From Comamonas odontotermitis (GTDB taxonomy: Bacteria > Pseudomonadota > Gammaproteobacteria > Burkholderiales > Burkholderiaceae_C): a stretch of 64,000 nt of DNA. This document shows positions 31,141 through 40,351 of the stretch, in pieces; positions within the stretch are counted from its first letter, which is position 1; every line of letters begins with the position of its first letter. A program made the position numbers and the translations under genes. The notes below the pieces were generated by a model that worked only from the letters and a program-made list of their open reading frames with translations, did no database searches and had not been told where the DNA came from. The stretch covers positions 806,001 through 870,000 of the forward strand of contig NZ_CP083451.1 of assembly GCF_020080045.1 (NCBI RefSeq). Reading direction: 5' to 3'.

Positions 31141-31566
31141 TCAGATTGCTGGAATCACTGCAATGGACAGCTCGGAATCCATGGCATGGAAAGCGGCGGC
31201 CAAGGTGTCAATCTTGGTCGCGTGGTGCAGATCGAGGATGCGCGTCACCTCCTGGGGCTTGATCCCCATGGCGCGCGCAATGTCGGCTGGCCGTGCATTC
31301 TTCTGGATCCGCAGATTGAGCAGTTGCACCTTTGCCCATACCGAAAGGGGGAGGGCAACAAGCTCCTCCCCGGCTTCGGGTGCAGATGGATCGGGTACGG
31401 CTCGCCCGTCCTCGAAATAGAAGTCCATGGCGGTCAGCAATGCATCTGCTGCCATCTCGCGCGCCTCTTCAAGAGTCTGGCCCTCGGTGATTGCTTCGGG
31501 AATGTCCCGGAATGTCACGGTATAGCCACCCTCTGGCGCTTCAGTAAAAAGTGCTGGGTATTTCAT
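31141..31566 (-). CDS. hicB: HicB-family antitoxin
   Basis: A 141-residue protein: partial RNase-H-like fold at the N-terminus (YPALFTEAPEGGYTVTFRD then ITEGQTLEEAREMAADALL) and a C-terminal HTH (NARPADIARAMGIKPQEVTRI). HicB binds and neutralises HicA and represses its own operon. It follows hicA by 64 bases; a small GGCCC-TTTC-GGGCC hairpin (31611-31624) lies between. Confidence 0.9.
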   Translation of the reverse strand: MKYPALFTEAPEGGYTVTFRDIPEAITEGQTLEEAREMAADALLTAMDFYFEDGRAVPDPSAPEAGEELVALPLSVWAKVQLLNLRIQKNARPADIARAMGIKPQEVTRILDLHHATKIDTLAAAFHAMDSELSIAVIPAI

Positions 31567-31630
31567 TCTGTCTCTCGGTAGGTGGTCGCAAAGCTCAGGA
31601 ATTCAGGCTAGGCCCTTTCGGGCCTGCCTC

Positions 31631-31810
31631 CTATTCGTTGATTCCTAACTGCTTCAGGATTGCTTTTCTGGTGCCTTCCATCAGCTCTCTGCTTGGGTGT
31701 CTTGGCATCACTGTTTGCTTGCCGTTGAGGTAGACCTTTGTGTGTCTGGCTCCCTCTTGGAACGTAGCGCCTAGCGATGCTAGATACCGTCTGAATTCGC
31801 TTTGCTTCAC
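31631..31810 (-). CDS. hicA: HicA-family mRNA interferase toxin
   Basis: About 59 residues from GTG 31810 (GGAAAGG upstream): VKQSEFRRYLASLGATF, then GARHTKVYLNG and MPRHPSRELMEGTRKAIL. The dsRBD-like fold with its catalytic His in the H-x-K-V/PRHP region is the HicA hallmark. An ATG frame extends 21 codons further but crosses the promoter, so GTG is chosen. Confidence 0.88.
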   Translation of the reverse strand: MKQSEFRRYLASLGATFQEGARHTKVYLNGKQTVMPRHPSRELMEGTRKAILKQLGINE

Positions 31811-31840
31811 GACCACCTTTCCGTTGTTTCGATGGAATGA

Positions 31841-31869
31841 AGTATAAACATTAATGCGTAAACATGCAA
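31841..31869 (-). promoter_or_regulatory. Promoter of hicAB
   Basis: Minus-strand TTGCAT, 17-base spacer, TATACT. Predicted start near 31834, giving a ~24-base leader before the hicA GTG. Confidence 0.6.
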
Positions 31870-31934
31870 GCAAAAATGCTTACTTTCTCAAATTATTTAT
31901 ACTGTTCTTTTATCCAGTGATTCGGGGTGTGCCT

Positions 31935-32225
31935 ATGCAGATAGATCAGATCGCCATTGCTGTGCTCGGGGCTGCTGCTGCCTGGCTGTCTCAGGCGCGC
32001 TCGGAGGCGTTCAGGCGGTGGGCCTGCATCTTCGGCATGCTTGGGCAGCCGTTCTGGTTCTATGCCTCATGGAAGGCTGAGCAGTGGGGCATATTCGCCG
32101 TGAGCGTGCTCTACGCCCTGGCCTGGATGAAAGGGCTCTGGATTCATTGGTTGCAGCCTGGGCGCGATGGCTTGAGCAGTGATGATGTGCGGACTATCGA
32201 GCTGACGCCAGACACAAGGCGGTGA
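31935..32225 (+). CDS. Small membrane protein of the prophage right end
   Basis: A 96-residue protein from ATG 31935 with two or three hydrophobic segments (IAIAVLGAAAAWLSQ, WACIFGMLGQPFWFYASW, IFAVSVLYALAWMKGLWIH). Divergent from hicAB. Ribosome site is weak. Function unknown. Confidence 0.55.
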   Translation: MQIDQIAIAVLGAAAAWLSQARSEAFRRWACIFGMLGQPFWFYASWKAEQWGIFAVSVLYALAWMKGLWIHWLQPGRDGLSSDDVRTIELTPDTRR

Positions 32226-32368
32226 AATTTCCAGCGAAAAATATTCTAGAAATTATTCCGGCTGGAAGGGGGTAGCGTTTGGCGATCCCCCTGCAGCTTG
32301 CGAAATTTCGCAATTTGGAAACTTTCCCTGTCGAGCCCTAGTCGACACCTCATGTTGATTTTTCGGGC

Positions 32369-32557
32369 CTATGAGCGAGGCGTGTCGCCCAGTTGCGCCT
32401 TGAGCGCTGCAATCTCGTTGTCTTTGACCTGGAGCGCGCCTGCCACCAACCCCAGGAATGAATCGAATAGCTCGCGCTCGGCTTGATTCATAGTCTCCAT
32501 GAGCATGGCAGCTCCATGTTTGAGGCTGTCGGCCAGTTCAATTTCGTTGGTGTTCAT
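32369..32557 (-). CDS. Small phage protein next to attR, unknown
   Basis: A 62-residue helical acidic protein (MNTNEIELADSLKHGAAML ... ALKAQLGDTPRS). Lies within 150 bases of the attR core. A terminal coiled coil (KDNEIAALKAQL) is possible. Confidence 0.5.
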   Translation of the reverse strand: MNTNEIELADSLKHGAAMLMETMNQAERELFDSFLGLVAGALQVKDNEIAALKAQLGDTPRS

Positions 32558-32572
32558 GCATCAATTCTCCAG

Positions 32573-32732
32573 AAAAAAGCCACCTCAAGGGTGGCTAATT
32601 TCGTTGCGGATTCACTGTGTATGTATACAGCATCCATGTCCCCGGCATGTCCCCGGAGGGCCTGGAAAAAGACAGGCCAATTGATTTCATTAAGAAAAAT
32701 TGGCCCCCCCGACAGGAATCGAACCTGTATCT
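32573..32732. repeat. Right copy of ~160-bp imperfect direct repeat (phage-borne flank, attR)
   Basis: Diverged copy of 11946-12105, including the hairpin GCCACC-TCAAG-GGTGGC that now serves as the tRNA terminator on the minus strand. The part left of the crossover should have come in with the phage. Confidence 0.85.
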
Positions 32733-32775
32733 AGCGCTTAGGAGGCACTCGTTCTATCCATTGAACTACAGGGAG
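32701..32775 (-). tRNA. tRNA-Arg (anticodon CCT)
   Basis: 75 bases with a 7-bp acceptor stem (CTCCCTG / CGGGGGG, with G-U pairs), D arm GTTCAATGGATAGAAC, anticodon loop with CCT in GTGCCTCCTAAGC, T arm ACAGG-TTCGATT-CCTGT and encoded CCA. The prophage is integrated at its 3' end; 32705-32727 is the attR core. The discriminator is G, whereas the displaced host end at attL has A. Confidence 0.93.
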
Positions 32776-32846
32776 GGTGACCAAGCAGCTATTGTAGGTG
32801 GTGTTCGGCAGGTGCCGGGCAAACTCCGTTGTGTGTTGTGGCTGTC

Positions 32847-35800
32847 CTAGTCAAAACGCAGCGTGTAGATCAGGTCCAGCGCGCTGGTCACGCCTGCCGA
32901 TCCGCGTAGTTGCAGGTTGCGGGTGAAATCGTAGAAGATGTAGAGCGCGCCCAGGGTGCCGCCCAGACCGGCTTCGTAGGTCACATACAAGTCCTTGGAG
33001 AGGCGCTTGCCCAGCGACAGGCCGGCAGAGCCGTTGTCGCCCCCCAGGCCGATTTCATCCAGGCCCAGGCCCTTGGCGATGTTGCCAGTCAGGCTCTCAC
33101 CTGATCCGCCACCCAGCAGGGCGAGGGCGGCCTGTTGCATCATGGCGCTGCTGGCGCCGCCGCCGGCGGGGTCGCGGCCCATGACCACCCATGATATTTT
33201 CTCGGCATCGGGCATTTCCGGGTCGGAGTACAGGCGCACGCGCGGAGCCATGGCTGAGCCGCTGACCTGCACGCCGGCCTTGACCGAGATGTTGGGGCGC
33301 AGCGCCAGAATTTCGAGCGATGGGTTGTTGTAGGGGCCGTTGAACCGGATCTGGCCGGTTTCCACATTCAGCACCTGCCCCCAGGCACGGTATCGGCCTT
33401 CCTCTGTGGTGATGACGCCGGTGATGCGGGGCATGCCGATGCCGTTGCCGCCTGCGTTCTGCACATTGAGCGTGCCGCGCAGGCGCGTGGTGATGCCATA
33501 GCCTTGCAGCGCAAAATCGTTGCCCAGATCCAGCTTCACATCCAGCAGCATGGGCTTGGCGGGGGTGATGCCGCCGGCGGGTTCGTTGGCCTTGCCTTCG
33601 GCGGCTTGGGCCGCCTCCTGTTTGGCCTTTTCGGCAGCGGCGGCACGGCTCGCCTTGGTATGCACCACCACATCGCTGCCCAGGGTGGGCGAGGATTCGT
33701 TGGCCAGCATGATGCTGGCGCGGTCCACGCGCAGGTCGCCGGTGATGCGCATCTGGCCTTGTTGCAGCTGGCTGCGCACATCGCCTGAGATGCTGACCTG
33801 CCGGTCGGCGCGCACCAGTACCTGCAGGGCCTTGGCCTGGGTTCGGATGTCCATGGTGATGTCGGGCTTGCCGCCATCTTCGGGCATGCTCCAGCGGATC
33901 GTGCCTGTTGCATCCAGGGTGCCGCCGTCGACGGGGGCTTCAGTCAGGTTGCCGCTGTAGCCGATGATGCGGGCGCGGCTGCCTTCACCGCCGTCAAAGT
34001 GCAGGCGCTGCAGTGCCAGTTCATTGCCATTGAGCTGGGCACGCAGGGTGCCGTTGCGCAGATCCACGCCATCGAGCTGCGACTGGATATGCATTTTGTC
34101 GGCCGACAGGCTCCCACTCCAGCGCGGATCGCGCAGGTTGCCGGCCAGCTGCACGTCTGCGCCCAGGCTGCCCGCCACGCGCCATCCAGGCGGGGCGAAG
34201 CTGGCCCAGATGCCCAGGTCAGGCATCTGGGCCTTGATGGTGCCGCTGAGCGGGGCGTCGGGCGCGACGGTTGCAGCCAGATAGTCTTTGCCTTCGAACT
34301 GCAGCGCGGTCTGCAGATCGGCATTGAGCTCGCCCGCGTTGGCAGAATCCCAGCGCACATTGGCGCGTACCTGGCGGTCCTGCACGGTCAGGGCAACGGT
34401 TGCGGTACGGATGCCGGCGGTGATGGTTTCCTTTTGTTCGGCAAACGCCTTGGCAAGGCTGCCCTGTTTGCCGCTGGAGTGGAAGGTGACGCTCTTGGGT
34501 CGGCTGCCCTGCACATGCAGGCGCAAGTCGCCGCTCGCCCGTTCCACTTCCAGCCTGGCGTTGAGGCCGTTGGTGGTGCTGATGTCCCACCGGCCTTGCA
34601 CGACGAGGTCCGAATCGAGCGGGCTGGTGCCCTGGTTCTGGTTGGCGTCAGGCTTTTGGAAGGCGCGCGCCCAGCGCAGTGGCAGGCCTTGCACGCTGCC
34701 GGTGCTTTGCAATTGCACGGATTTGTCCGCGCCCTGGCTGAACTGAAGCGGGTTCCACTGCAGCACGACGGTGCCAGCCTGCGGGCCAGTGAGGTGCAGC
34801 TGTCCTGTTCCGGTACTGGCGGTCAGTGCTTGTTTGCCTTGGGGCAATTGCAGCTTGAAATCGAGCGGCTGCTGCAGCGCCAACTGCCATGGCTCCTTGT
34901 TGGGCGGGAGCGTGGCGCGGGCCTGCAGCTGGCTCAGGCTGCCCGTCCACTGCTGCTGTGCATTGCTGCTGGCCGCCAGCTTGATCTGGCCACCAAACTG
35001 CTGCTCGCCATGGCGCGCTTCGGTTTGCAGATCGGCCTGCACCTTGGCGAGGTTGCCGGTCAGCGTCAGCTGGGTGTTGCGTAGTTGCCAGCTGTCCTCG
35101 GCATTGTTGCTGGTGCGCACGGTGAGCTGCGGGGTGTTGACGGTTGCCTCCAGCGCAAATGGTTGTGCGCCTTTGGTTGCCATGCCTTCGGGAAGTTTGG
35201 CGAGGAGGCCGGCCTGCTGCAGTTGGCGCAATGCATCGCCATAGCCACCGCTGTAATGCAGCTTGGCCTCCAGGCTGCCTTGTGCGCTGAAGTCTGCAGG
35301 CAGCGCCTCGGCAACGCCGGGCACCTTGCGCAGCCATTGCATCAACTGTTCTGCACTGGCCAGCTTCAGGCTCGCTTCGCCCTTGCCCTGGGTCGGCGTG
35401 GCCTGGGCCTGGATGTCCAGGTTGGCGCCGGGCACCTGTGCGCTTACGCGGCCTGCACCGCTTCTCTTTTCGATATTGGCAACCAGCTGCTCGGCACTGA
35501 GGTGCGCGCCCAGCGCGTCGATCTGCGCACTCTGCAGTTGCAGCTCGGGCGCTTTCCAGCGGCCTTTGGCGATGATGCGGTCGATGGGCAGGCGGGCCGT
35601 GGTTTTTGGATTCTTGGTGCTTCGTGCTTCTGGCGCACGGTTGGAGCGTATGTCGCTGTCAAAAACAATAGCGTCGTCCTGCGACTGGGCGGTCAGCTTG
35701 CCGGAGAGCGGTGCGCTGTCCACGCGGGTGTCGATAAGCGCCGGGTTCAGCGCCTGCAGCTCGGCTTGCAGCGCAGCATGGTGGTCTGTCAGCCGGTAGT

Positions 35801-37148
35801 GGCCTGCGGTTTGCAGGCGGCCGTCGCCCAGTTGCACGGTGGTGCCATCCAGCACATCGATACGCTGGCCATCAAACAAGGCCTGGGCTTGCAGGTGTTG
35901 AATGGGCAGGCGCTGCGTGTCCAGCGGGCCGGGCAGGGCATTGTCGATATCGACGGCGATGTCGAGGGGCACAGGCAGCAGGGCAGGTGCAACGGCATCT
36001 GCTGGCGGGGCGGCCAGGGCGGGCGCAGGGCTGTCTGCCTGTGCCTTGGCCAGTGCATCGGCCTGGGCTTCGGTCACCGCGATTTTGCCGTTGAGCAGGG
36101 TGGTGGGCAGGCCAGGCATAAACGCTGCCAGGTTGATGCTTTGTACGGTGGCCTGCGTGGGGCCCACCGGCCAGGGTTTCCAGGGGTAGATGGTGGCATC
36201 CACATCGGCCTGCATGGGGGGGGCTTTGGCCAGGGCCTGCGCGGTCTGGTCCTGGCCATGGCGCGGCGTATTGCCTGCGGCTTTGGCTGGGGCGTTCTTC
36301 GGCGCGGCAGTTGTACTGTCTGTCGGCGATGGCGGCGCAATCTGGGGCTTGAGCTGGGCCACCACACGCAGGCTGGCGTCGGCACCTGCCAGGTTGCCGG
36401 TGACGTTAGCAGTGGCATCGGCCAACATGGCTGGCAGCTGTGCGGTAGCCGGTTGGTCTACATGGGCGCGCAGCTCGCCATCGAGTTCCATCGGCGCCAG
36501 TGCACCCAGGGTAAGCTGGGCCTGGTAGCTGCCGTTGAAGGCCTGCACGCTGGTGACCTGCAGACGGTGCTCGTCGCTCTGATACAGGTAGTGGCCCTGC
36601 AGTCCGGCGATGGTGATGGGCTGGGCGGCCGCCCAGACGATTTGATCCACGGAGAAGGGAATATCGAGCACACGCAGCGGCAGCGGCAACTGCTCCAGCG
36701 GTTGGGTAGGCTCCTTGGGTTGCTCGATGCCGGATGGCGTGATGGTGAGCTGGGCAATGTGGATCGGTGCCAGGCGCACTTCACGATCCCAGATATTGTC
36801 GAGGGTCCAGCCAATGGTGGCGTCGCTCATGTCGACGCTGATGGAGGGGTTGCTCCACTGCAGATTGCCGATGCTGCCGCCTTGTCGCAGGCTGCCGCGC
36901 ACATCGGTGGCCTGCAGCTTCTGGTCTGCTGGCAGGAAGCGCTGCGCGATGGCGATGACGCGTGCGAGTGAGTCATCCTGCCCGCTCCACCACCAGGCAC
37001 CGCCCAGCAATGCAGCGATTGCGACGAAGATCAATACAAAAAACCATAGCAGCCAGCGCACAATGCGTCTGCCCCAGCTTGCTTTCTTACGAAGAGGCGG
37101 ATGCGTTGGTTGGCTGCCCTGCGGCGTGGAGAGAGAGGTATCTGCCAT
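32847..37148 (-). CDS. tamB: TamB, inner-membrane-anchored translocation/lipid-transport protein
   Basis: A 1433-residue AsmA/TamB-family protein. The start (ATG 37148) is followed by a basic stretch and a single membrane anchor (LLWFFVLIFVAIAALLGG, about 32-50). A long beta-rich, low-complexity periplasmic body carries repeated 'LxVDGxxR' style segments, and the C-terminal DUF490 region reads GRYRAWGQVLNVETGQIRF, ending with aromatic YDFTRNLQLRGSAG. Works with TamA in outer-membrane protein insertion and, in related systems, phospholipid transport. Overlaps the tamA stop. Confidence 0.93.
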   Translation of the reverse strand: MADTSLSTPQGSQPTHPPLRKKASWGRRIVRWLLWFFVLIFVAIAALLGGAWWWSGQDDSLARVIAIAQRFLPADQKLQATDVRGSLRQGGSIGNLQWSNPSISVDMSDATIGWTLDNIWDREVRLAPIHIAQLTITPSGIEQPKEPTQPLEQLPLPLRVLDIPFSVDQIVWAAAQPITIAGLQGHYLYQSDEHRLQVTSVQAFNGSYQAQLTLGALAPMELDGELRAHVDQPATAQLPAMLADATANVTGNLAGADASLRVVAQLKPQIAPPSPTDSTTAAPKNAPAKAAGNTPRHGQDQTAQALAKAPPMQADVDATIYPWKPWPVGPTQATVQSINLAAFMPGLPTTLLNGKIAVTEAQADALAKAQADSPAPALAAPPADAVAPALLPVPLDIAVDIDNALPGPLDTQRLPIQHLQAQALFDGQRIDVLDGTTVQLGDGRLQTAGHYRLTDHHAALQAELQALNPALIDTRVDSAPLSGKLTAQSQDDAIVFDSDIRSNRAPEARSTKNPKTTARLPIDRIIAKGRWKAPELQLQSAQIDALGAHLSAEQLVANIEKRSGAGRVSAQVPGANLDIQAQATPTQGKGEASLKLASAEQLMQWLRKVPGVAEALPADFSAQGSLEAKLHYSGGYGDALRQLQQAGLLAKLPEGMATKGAQPFALEATVNTPQLTVRTSNNAEDSWQLRNTQLTLTGNLAKVQADLQTEARHGEQQFGGQIKLAASSNAQQQWTGSLSQLQARATLPPNKEPWQLALQQPLDFKLQLPQGKQALTASTGTGQLHLTGPQAGTVVLQWNPLQFSQGADKSVQLQSTGSVQGLPLRWARAFQKPDANQNQGTSPLDSDLVVQGRWDISTTNGLNARLEVERASGDLRLHVQGSRPKSVTFHSSGKQGSLAKAFAEQKETITAGIRTATVALTVQDRQVRANVRWDSANAGELNADLQTALQFEGKDYLAATVAPDAPLSGTIKAQMPDLGIWASFAPPGWRVAGSLGADVQLAGNLRDPRWSGSLSADKMHIQSQLDGVDLRNGTLRAQLNGNELALQRLHFDGGEGSRARIIGYSGNLTEAPVDGGTLDATGTIRWSMPEDGGKPDITMDIRTQAKALQVLVRADRQVSISGDVRSQLQQGQMRITGDLRVDRASIMLANESSPTLGSDVVVHTKASRAAAAEKAKQEAAQAAEGKANEPAGGITPAKPMLLDVKLDLGNDFALQGYGITTRLRGTLNVQNAGGNGIGMPRITGVITTEEGRYRAWGQVLNVETGQIRFNGPYNNPSLEILALRPNISVKAGVQVSGSAMAPRVRLYSDPEMPDAEKISWVVMGRDPAGGGASSAMMQQAALALLGGGSGESLTGNIAKGLGLDEIGLGGDNGSAGLSLGKRLSKDLYVTYEAGLGGTLGALYIFYDFTRNLQLRGSAGVTSALDLIYTLRFD

Positions 37149-37150
37149 GG

Positions 37151-39088
37151 TCAAAAGCTGTATCCCAGGCGCAAATGCAGGCGAAAGCGCTGGTCTTTCA
37201 GTCCGTAGGCCACATCGGCCTGCAGTGCGCCCACCGGGCTGCGCCAGCGCAGGCCCGTACCAATGCCCCAGTAGGGGGTCATGTCGCCGACCTTGTCGGC
37301 TACCGAGCCCACATCGGCAAACACGGCCGATTCCCAGTCGCTGACTTCGCCATTGCGCACCAGAGGGCGCTGGTATTCAACGCTGCCCACGTACATGTAG
37401 CGGCCGCCGTAGACCTTGTCGCCGGCAACGCTGGCGCCAATCTGCTTGTAGCCATAGCCACGCACAGTGGTGTCGCCACCGGTGATGAAAAGCTGCGTGG
37501 CAGGAATGACTGCAGAATCCTTGGCCAGAATTGCGCCCCCTTCGGCCCGCAGGGCGAGACGCGCTCCGCGCGAGCTGCCATTGGGCGCGGTCACCGTACC
37601 GGCCGGTACAAATCCTTGCCAGCGCAGCAGGGCGCGCATGAATGGGTCCCGCTGAGGCGTGAGGGTGAAGCCTGCGCCCAGTTCTGCCGCAATGCCGTAG
37701 CCCCGCGTGGGATTGGTGTTGTTGTTGAAGTAGCGGCCTGTCCAGCCGTAATTGGCGCTGATGGCGCTACTGGATGGAATCTTTTCCAGGCCCTGTACGG
37801 AAGACGAGAAGTCGTACTGCAGGAATGCGCTGCGGTCGATGTGGTCGGTGCTTTTCTTGTGACCACCGCGAATCTGGGCCGAGTTGATGGTGAAGTCGCC
37901 GTTGATTTCGCGCTTGACTTCGCCGCCTGCAAAGTCCGCCCAGCCGTCTTCGCCGGGCAGGTCGGTCCACTCCGTGCTGATCAGTTTCTTGTCGCGCTCG
38001 AACGAGAGCTTGCTCACCGCGCGCCAGCCCAGCAGGGGCATCTTGTTGTGGATATGGTCGAGGCTCAGGCGCGGGCCGGTATCGGTGGACATACCGATAC
38101 CGAAGACCACCTTTTGCAATTTGGCCTCGCGCACCTGGGCAATCACGGGCGCCGCCTCGGGTGTCTGGGTGTTGGTGTCCAGCGTCAGAAAGACAGAATC
38201 GTAGTAGCCGCTTGCGGCCAGCCGCGTCTGCGCATCGAGCATGGCGGTTTCGCTGTAGTCGCGGCCGGTAGGCAAGCGCGCAATGCGGGCAGTACCGACC
38301 GGGTCGTAACGCTCGGCGCCTTCAATCGACAGGGGGCCAAACTTGTACAGCGGCCCGCTGTCGTAGTGCACCGACAGCCGGGCCTGGTTGGTGTCGCCGT
38401 CAATATCGGCCTTGCTGGACTCGATCTTTGCGGTGGGGTAGCGGCGGCGCTGCAGAGTGCGAAGGCCTTCGGACTTTGCACTGTCCCAGCCTTTCTGGGT
38501 GAACCCGGTGCCGGGCGGCAGGTCCCAGTTGCGCAGCAGTCGCTCGCGCCGGCTGGCGAAGTTCTTCTCCTCCGTCACGGCGCCGGTGTAGTCCAGTGCC
38601 ACATCGGCCACCTTGGTCTGTACGCCGGGAGTGACTGAGATGATGATCTGCGGGCGGGCTTCGCTGTCTGCCGCAGATATTCCGCTGCCCGCAGGCGCTG
38701 CACCTGTATCGAATACATCAATTTGTATCTCGGGGCTGAAATAGCCCAGCGTGCCCAGCAGCTCGCGCACGTTCTCGTCCGCACTGCCCAAAAGCCGCGT
38801 CAACTCGGTCAGCTGCAGGCCAGGAAAGCTGCGGTAGCGCTTGAGGTCGATGTATTGCTCCAGGTACTTTCTGACATCATCGGGCGCTTTCACGGTCAGG
38901 TCGAACGCGGGCTGGTCATTGTCGGCATCGTGGCCGTCGGAATTTCCGTCTGCCGCGGTTTCGGTGCCCTTGGCACTGCTCTGTGCATCCTCGCCATTGG
39001 CGCGCGGTGTGCTGCTGCAGCCAGTCAGCAAGGCGGAAAAAACAATAAAAAACGCCGGCAGGACCGGCGTCGTCAGGCGATATCGCAT
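37151..39088 (-). CDS. tamA: TamA, Omp85-family outer-membrane protein with an N-terminal lipobox
   Basis: A 645-residue protein. Residues 1-25 form a signal sequence with lipobox LLTGC, unusual for Omp85 proteins. POTRA-like repeats (about 60-330) precede a C-terminal barrel with TRGYGIAAELGAGF and TRGYGYKQIG-type turns and the terminal aromatic LHLRLGYSF. ATG 39088 lies two bases after the stop of the VWA gene; longer upstream frames overlap that gene and were rejected. Co-transcribed with tamB. Confidence 0.9.
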   Translation of the reverse strand: MRYRLTTPVLPAFFIVFSALLTGCSSTPRANGEDAQSSAKGTETAADGNSDGHDADNDQPAFDLTVKAPDDVRKYLEQYIDLKRYRSFPGLQLTELTRLLGSADENVRELLGTLGYFSPEIQIDVFDTGAAPAGSGISAADSEARPQIIISVTPGVQTKVADVALDYTGAVTEEKNFASRRERLLRNWDLPPGTGFTQKGWDSAKSEGLRTLQRRRYPTAKIESSKADIDGDTNQARLSVHYDSGPLYKFGPLSIEGAERYDPVGTARIARLPTGRDYSETAMLDAQTRLAASGYYDSVFLTLDTNTQTPEAAPVIAQVREAKLQKVVFGIGMSTDTGPRLSLDHIHNKMPLLGWRAVSKLSFERDKKLISTEWTDLPGEDGWADFAGGEVKREINGDFTINSAQIRGGHKKSTDHIDRSAFLQYDFSSSVQGLEKIPSSSAISANYGWTGRYFNNNTNPTRGYGIAAELGAGFTLTPQRDPFMRALLRWQGFVPAGTVTAPNGSSRGARLALRAEGGAILAKDSAVIPATQLFITGGDTTVRGYGYKQIGASVAGDKVYGGRYMYVGSVEYQRPLVRNGEVSDWESAVFADVGSVADKVGDMTPYWGIGTGLRWRSPVGALQADVAYGLKDQRFRLHLRLGYSF

Positions 39089-39090
39089 GG

Positions 39091-40278
39091 TCACTTTGAC
39101 AGCAACCGCATTGTGTCCTCCAGGCCTTTCAATGACAGGGGAAACATACGGTCGCCTACGAGTTGTTGTATCAGGCTGATGCTCTGGCGGTATTGCCAGA
39201 CACCTTGCGGTTCGGGGTTGATCCAAGCGTGCTTGGGAAAAGCGTTGGTCAGGCGCTTGATCCATTCGGCACCCGGTTCTTCATTGTTATATTCAACCGA
39301 GCCGCCCGGTTGTAGGATTTCGTAAGGACTCATTGTGGCATCCCCCACAAAGATCAGTTTGTAATCCTTGTTATATTTTCTGATGATGTCCCAGGTCGGA
39401 AATTTTTCGGCATAGCGGCGCTTGTTGTTTTTCCACATGTAGTCGTAGACGCAATTGTGGAAGTAATAGAACTCCAGGTGCTTGAACTCGCTCTTGACGG
39501 CGGAAAACAGCTCCTCGACGCGCTGGATGTGGTCGTCCATCGTGCCGCCCACATCCATCAGCAGCAGCACTTTCACATTGTTGTGCCGCTCGGGGATCAT
39601 CTTGATGTCCAGATAGCCCGCGTTGGCGGCGGTGGCCCGGATGGTGTTGGGCAGATCGAGTTCGAGTTCGTTGCCGTCGCGGGCGAACTTGCGCAGGCGG
39701 CGCAGCGCCACCTTGATGTTGCGCGTGCCCAGCTCCTGCGTGTCGTCGTAGTCGCGGTAGGCACGCTGCTCCCACACCTTGACCGCGCTTCGGCTTTTAC
39801 CGGGGCCGCCAATGCGGATGCCTGCGGGGTTGTAGCCGCCGTGGCCAAACGGGCTGGTGCCGCCGGTACCGATCCACTTGCTGCCGCCTTCGTGGCGCTC
39901 CTTCTGCTCTTCGAGGCGCTTTTTCAAGGTTTCCATCAACTCATCCCAGCCCATGGCCTCGATCGCCGCCTTTTCCTCGGGGCTCAGTTCCCGCTCCAGC
40001 ACCTGTTTGAGCCAGTCTTCCGGCAGTTCCTTCTTCCAGTCGGTGAGCAGCTCCATGCCTTTGAAATAGGCGGAGAAAGCCTGGTCGAACTTGTCGAACA
40101 GCTTTTCATCCTTGACCAGGCAGGTGCGGGCCAGAAAGTAGAAATCGTCCAGGCTCCAGGCATCTTCCGATCGTGGACCGGCCAGGCCTTTGTCCAGTGC
40201 CTCCAGCAGGGTGAGCAGTTCCTTGACCGAAACTGGCAGCTTGGCCGCGCGCAAGGTGTAGAAAAAGTCGATCAGCAT
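39091..40278 (-). CDS. VWA domain-containing CoxE-like protein
   Basis: A 395-residue cytosolic protein. The N-terminal half is helical and charged; the C-terminal half is a von Willebrand A fold whose metal site reads DVGGTMDDH, a variant of DxSxS with Gly-Gly in place of Ser-x. Such proteins work with MoxR AAA+ ATPases as metal-binding chaperones; a MoxR gene is at 43482 on the same strand, separated by four genes. Its stop is two bases from tamA. Confidence 0.85.
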   Translation of the reverse strand: MLIDFFYTLRAAKLPVSVKELLTLLEALDKGLAGPRSEDAWSLDDFYFLARTCLVKDEKLFDKFDQAFSAYFKGMELLTDWKKELPEDWLKQVLERELSPEEKAAIEAMGWDELMETLKKRLEEQKERHEGGSKWIGTGGTSPFGHGGYNPAGIRIGGPGKSRSAVKVWEQRAYRDYDDTQELGTRNIKVALRRLRKFARDGNELELDLPNTIRATAANAGYLDIKMIPERHNNVKVLLLMDVGGTMDDHIQRVEELFSAVKSEFKHLEFYYFHNCVYDYMWKNNKRRYAEKFPTWDIIRKYNKDYKLIFVGDATMSPYEILQPGGSVEYNNEEPGAEWIKRLTNAFPKHAWINPEPQGVWQYRQSISLIQQLVGDRMFPLSLKGLEDTMRLLSK

Positions 40279-40351
40279 GGAGTTGTAAACAATTGGTAAC
40301 AGAAGCGAGCTAGTCTTTCCAGTCTAACGGGACTTGGGGGAGCATGCTGCC

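Noticed and set aside
12000..33000. CRISPR array
   Set aside because: No series of regularly spaced direct repeats anywhere in the window; the repeats found are att flanks, operators and leader palindromes.
35085..36971. Long plus-strand frame of about 630 codons opposite tamB
   Set aside because: Low-complexity Gly/Gln/His translation typical of the antisense of a high-GC gene; tamB in this stretch is continuous and recognisable.
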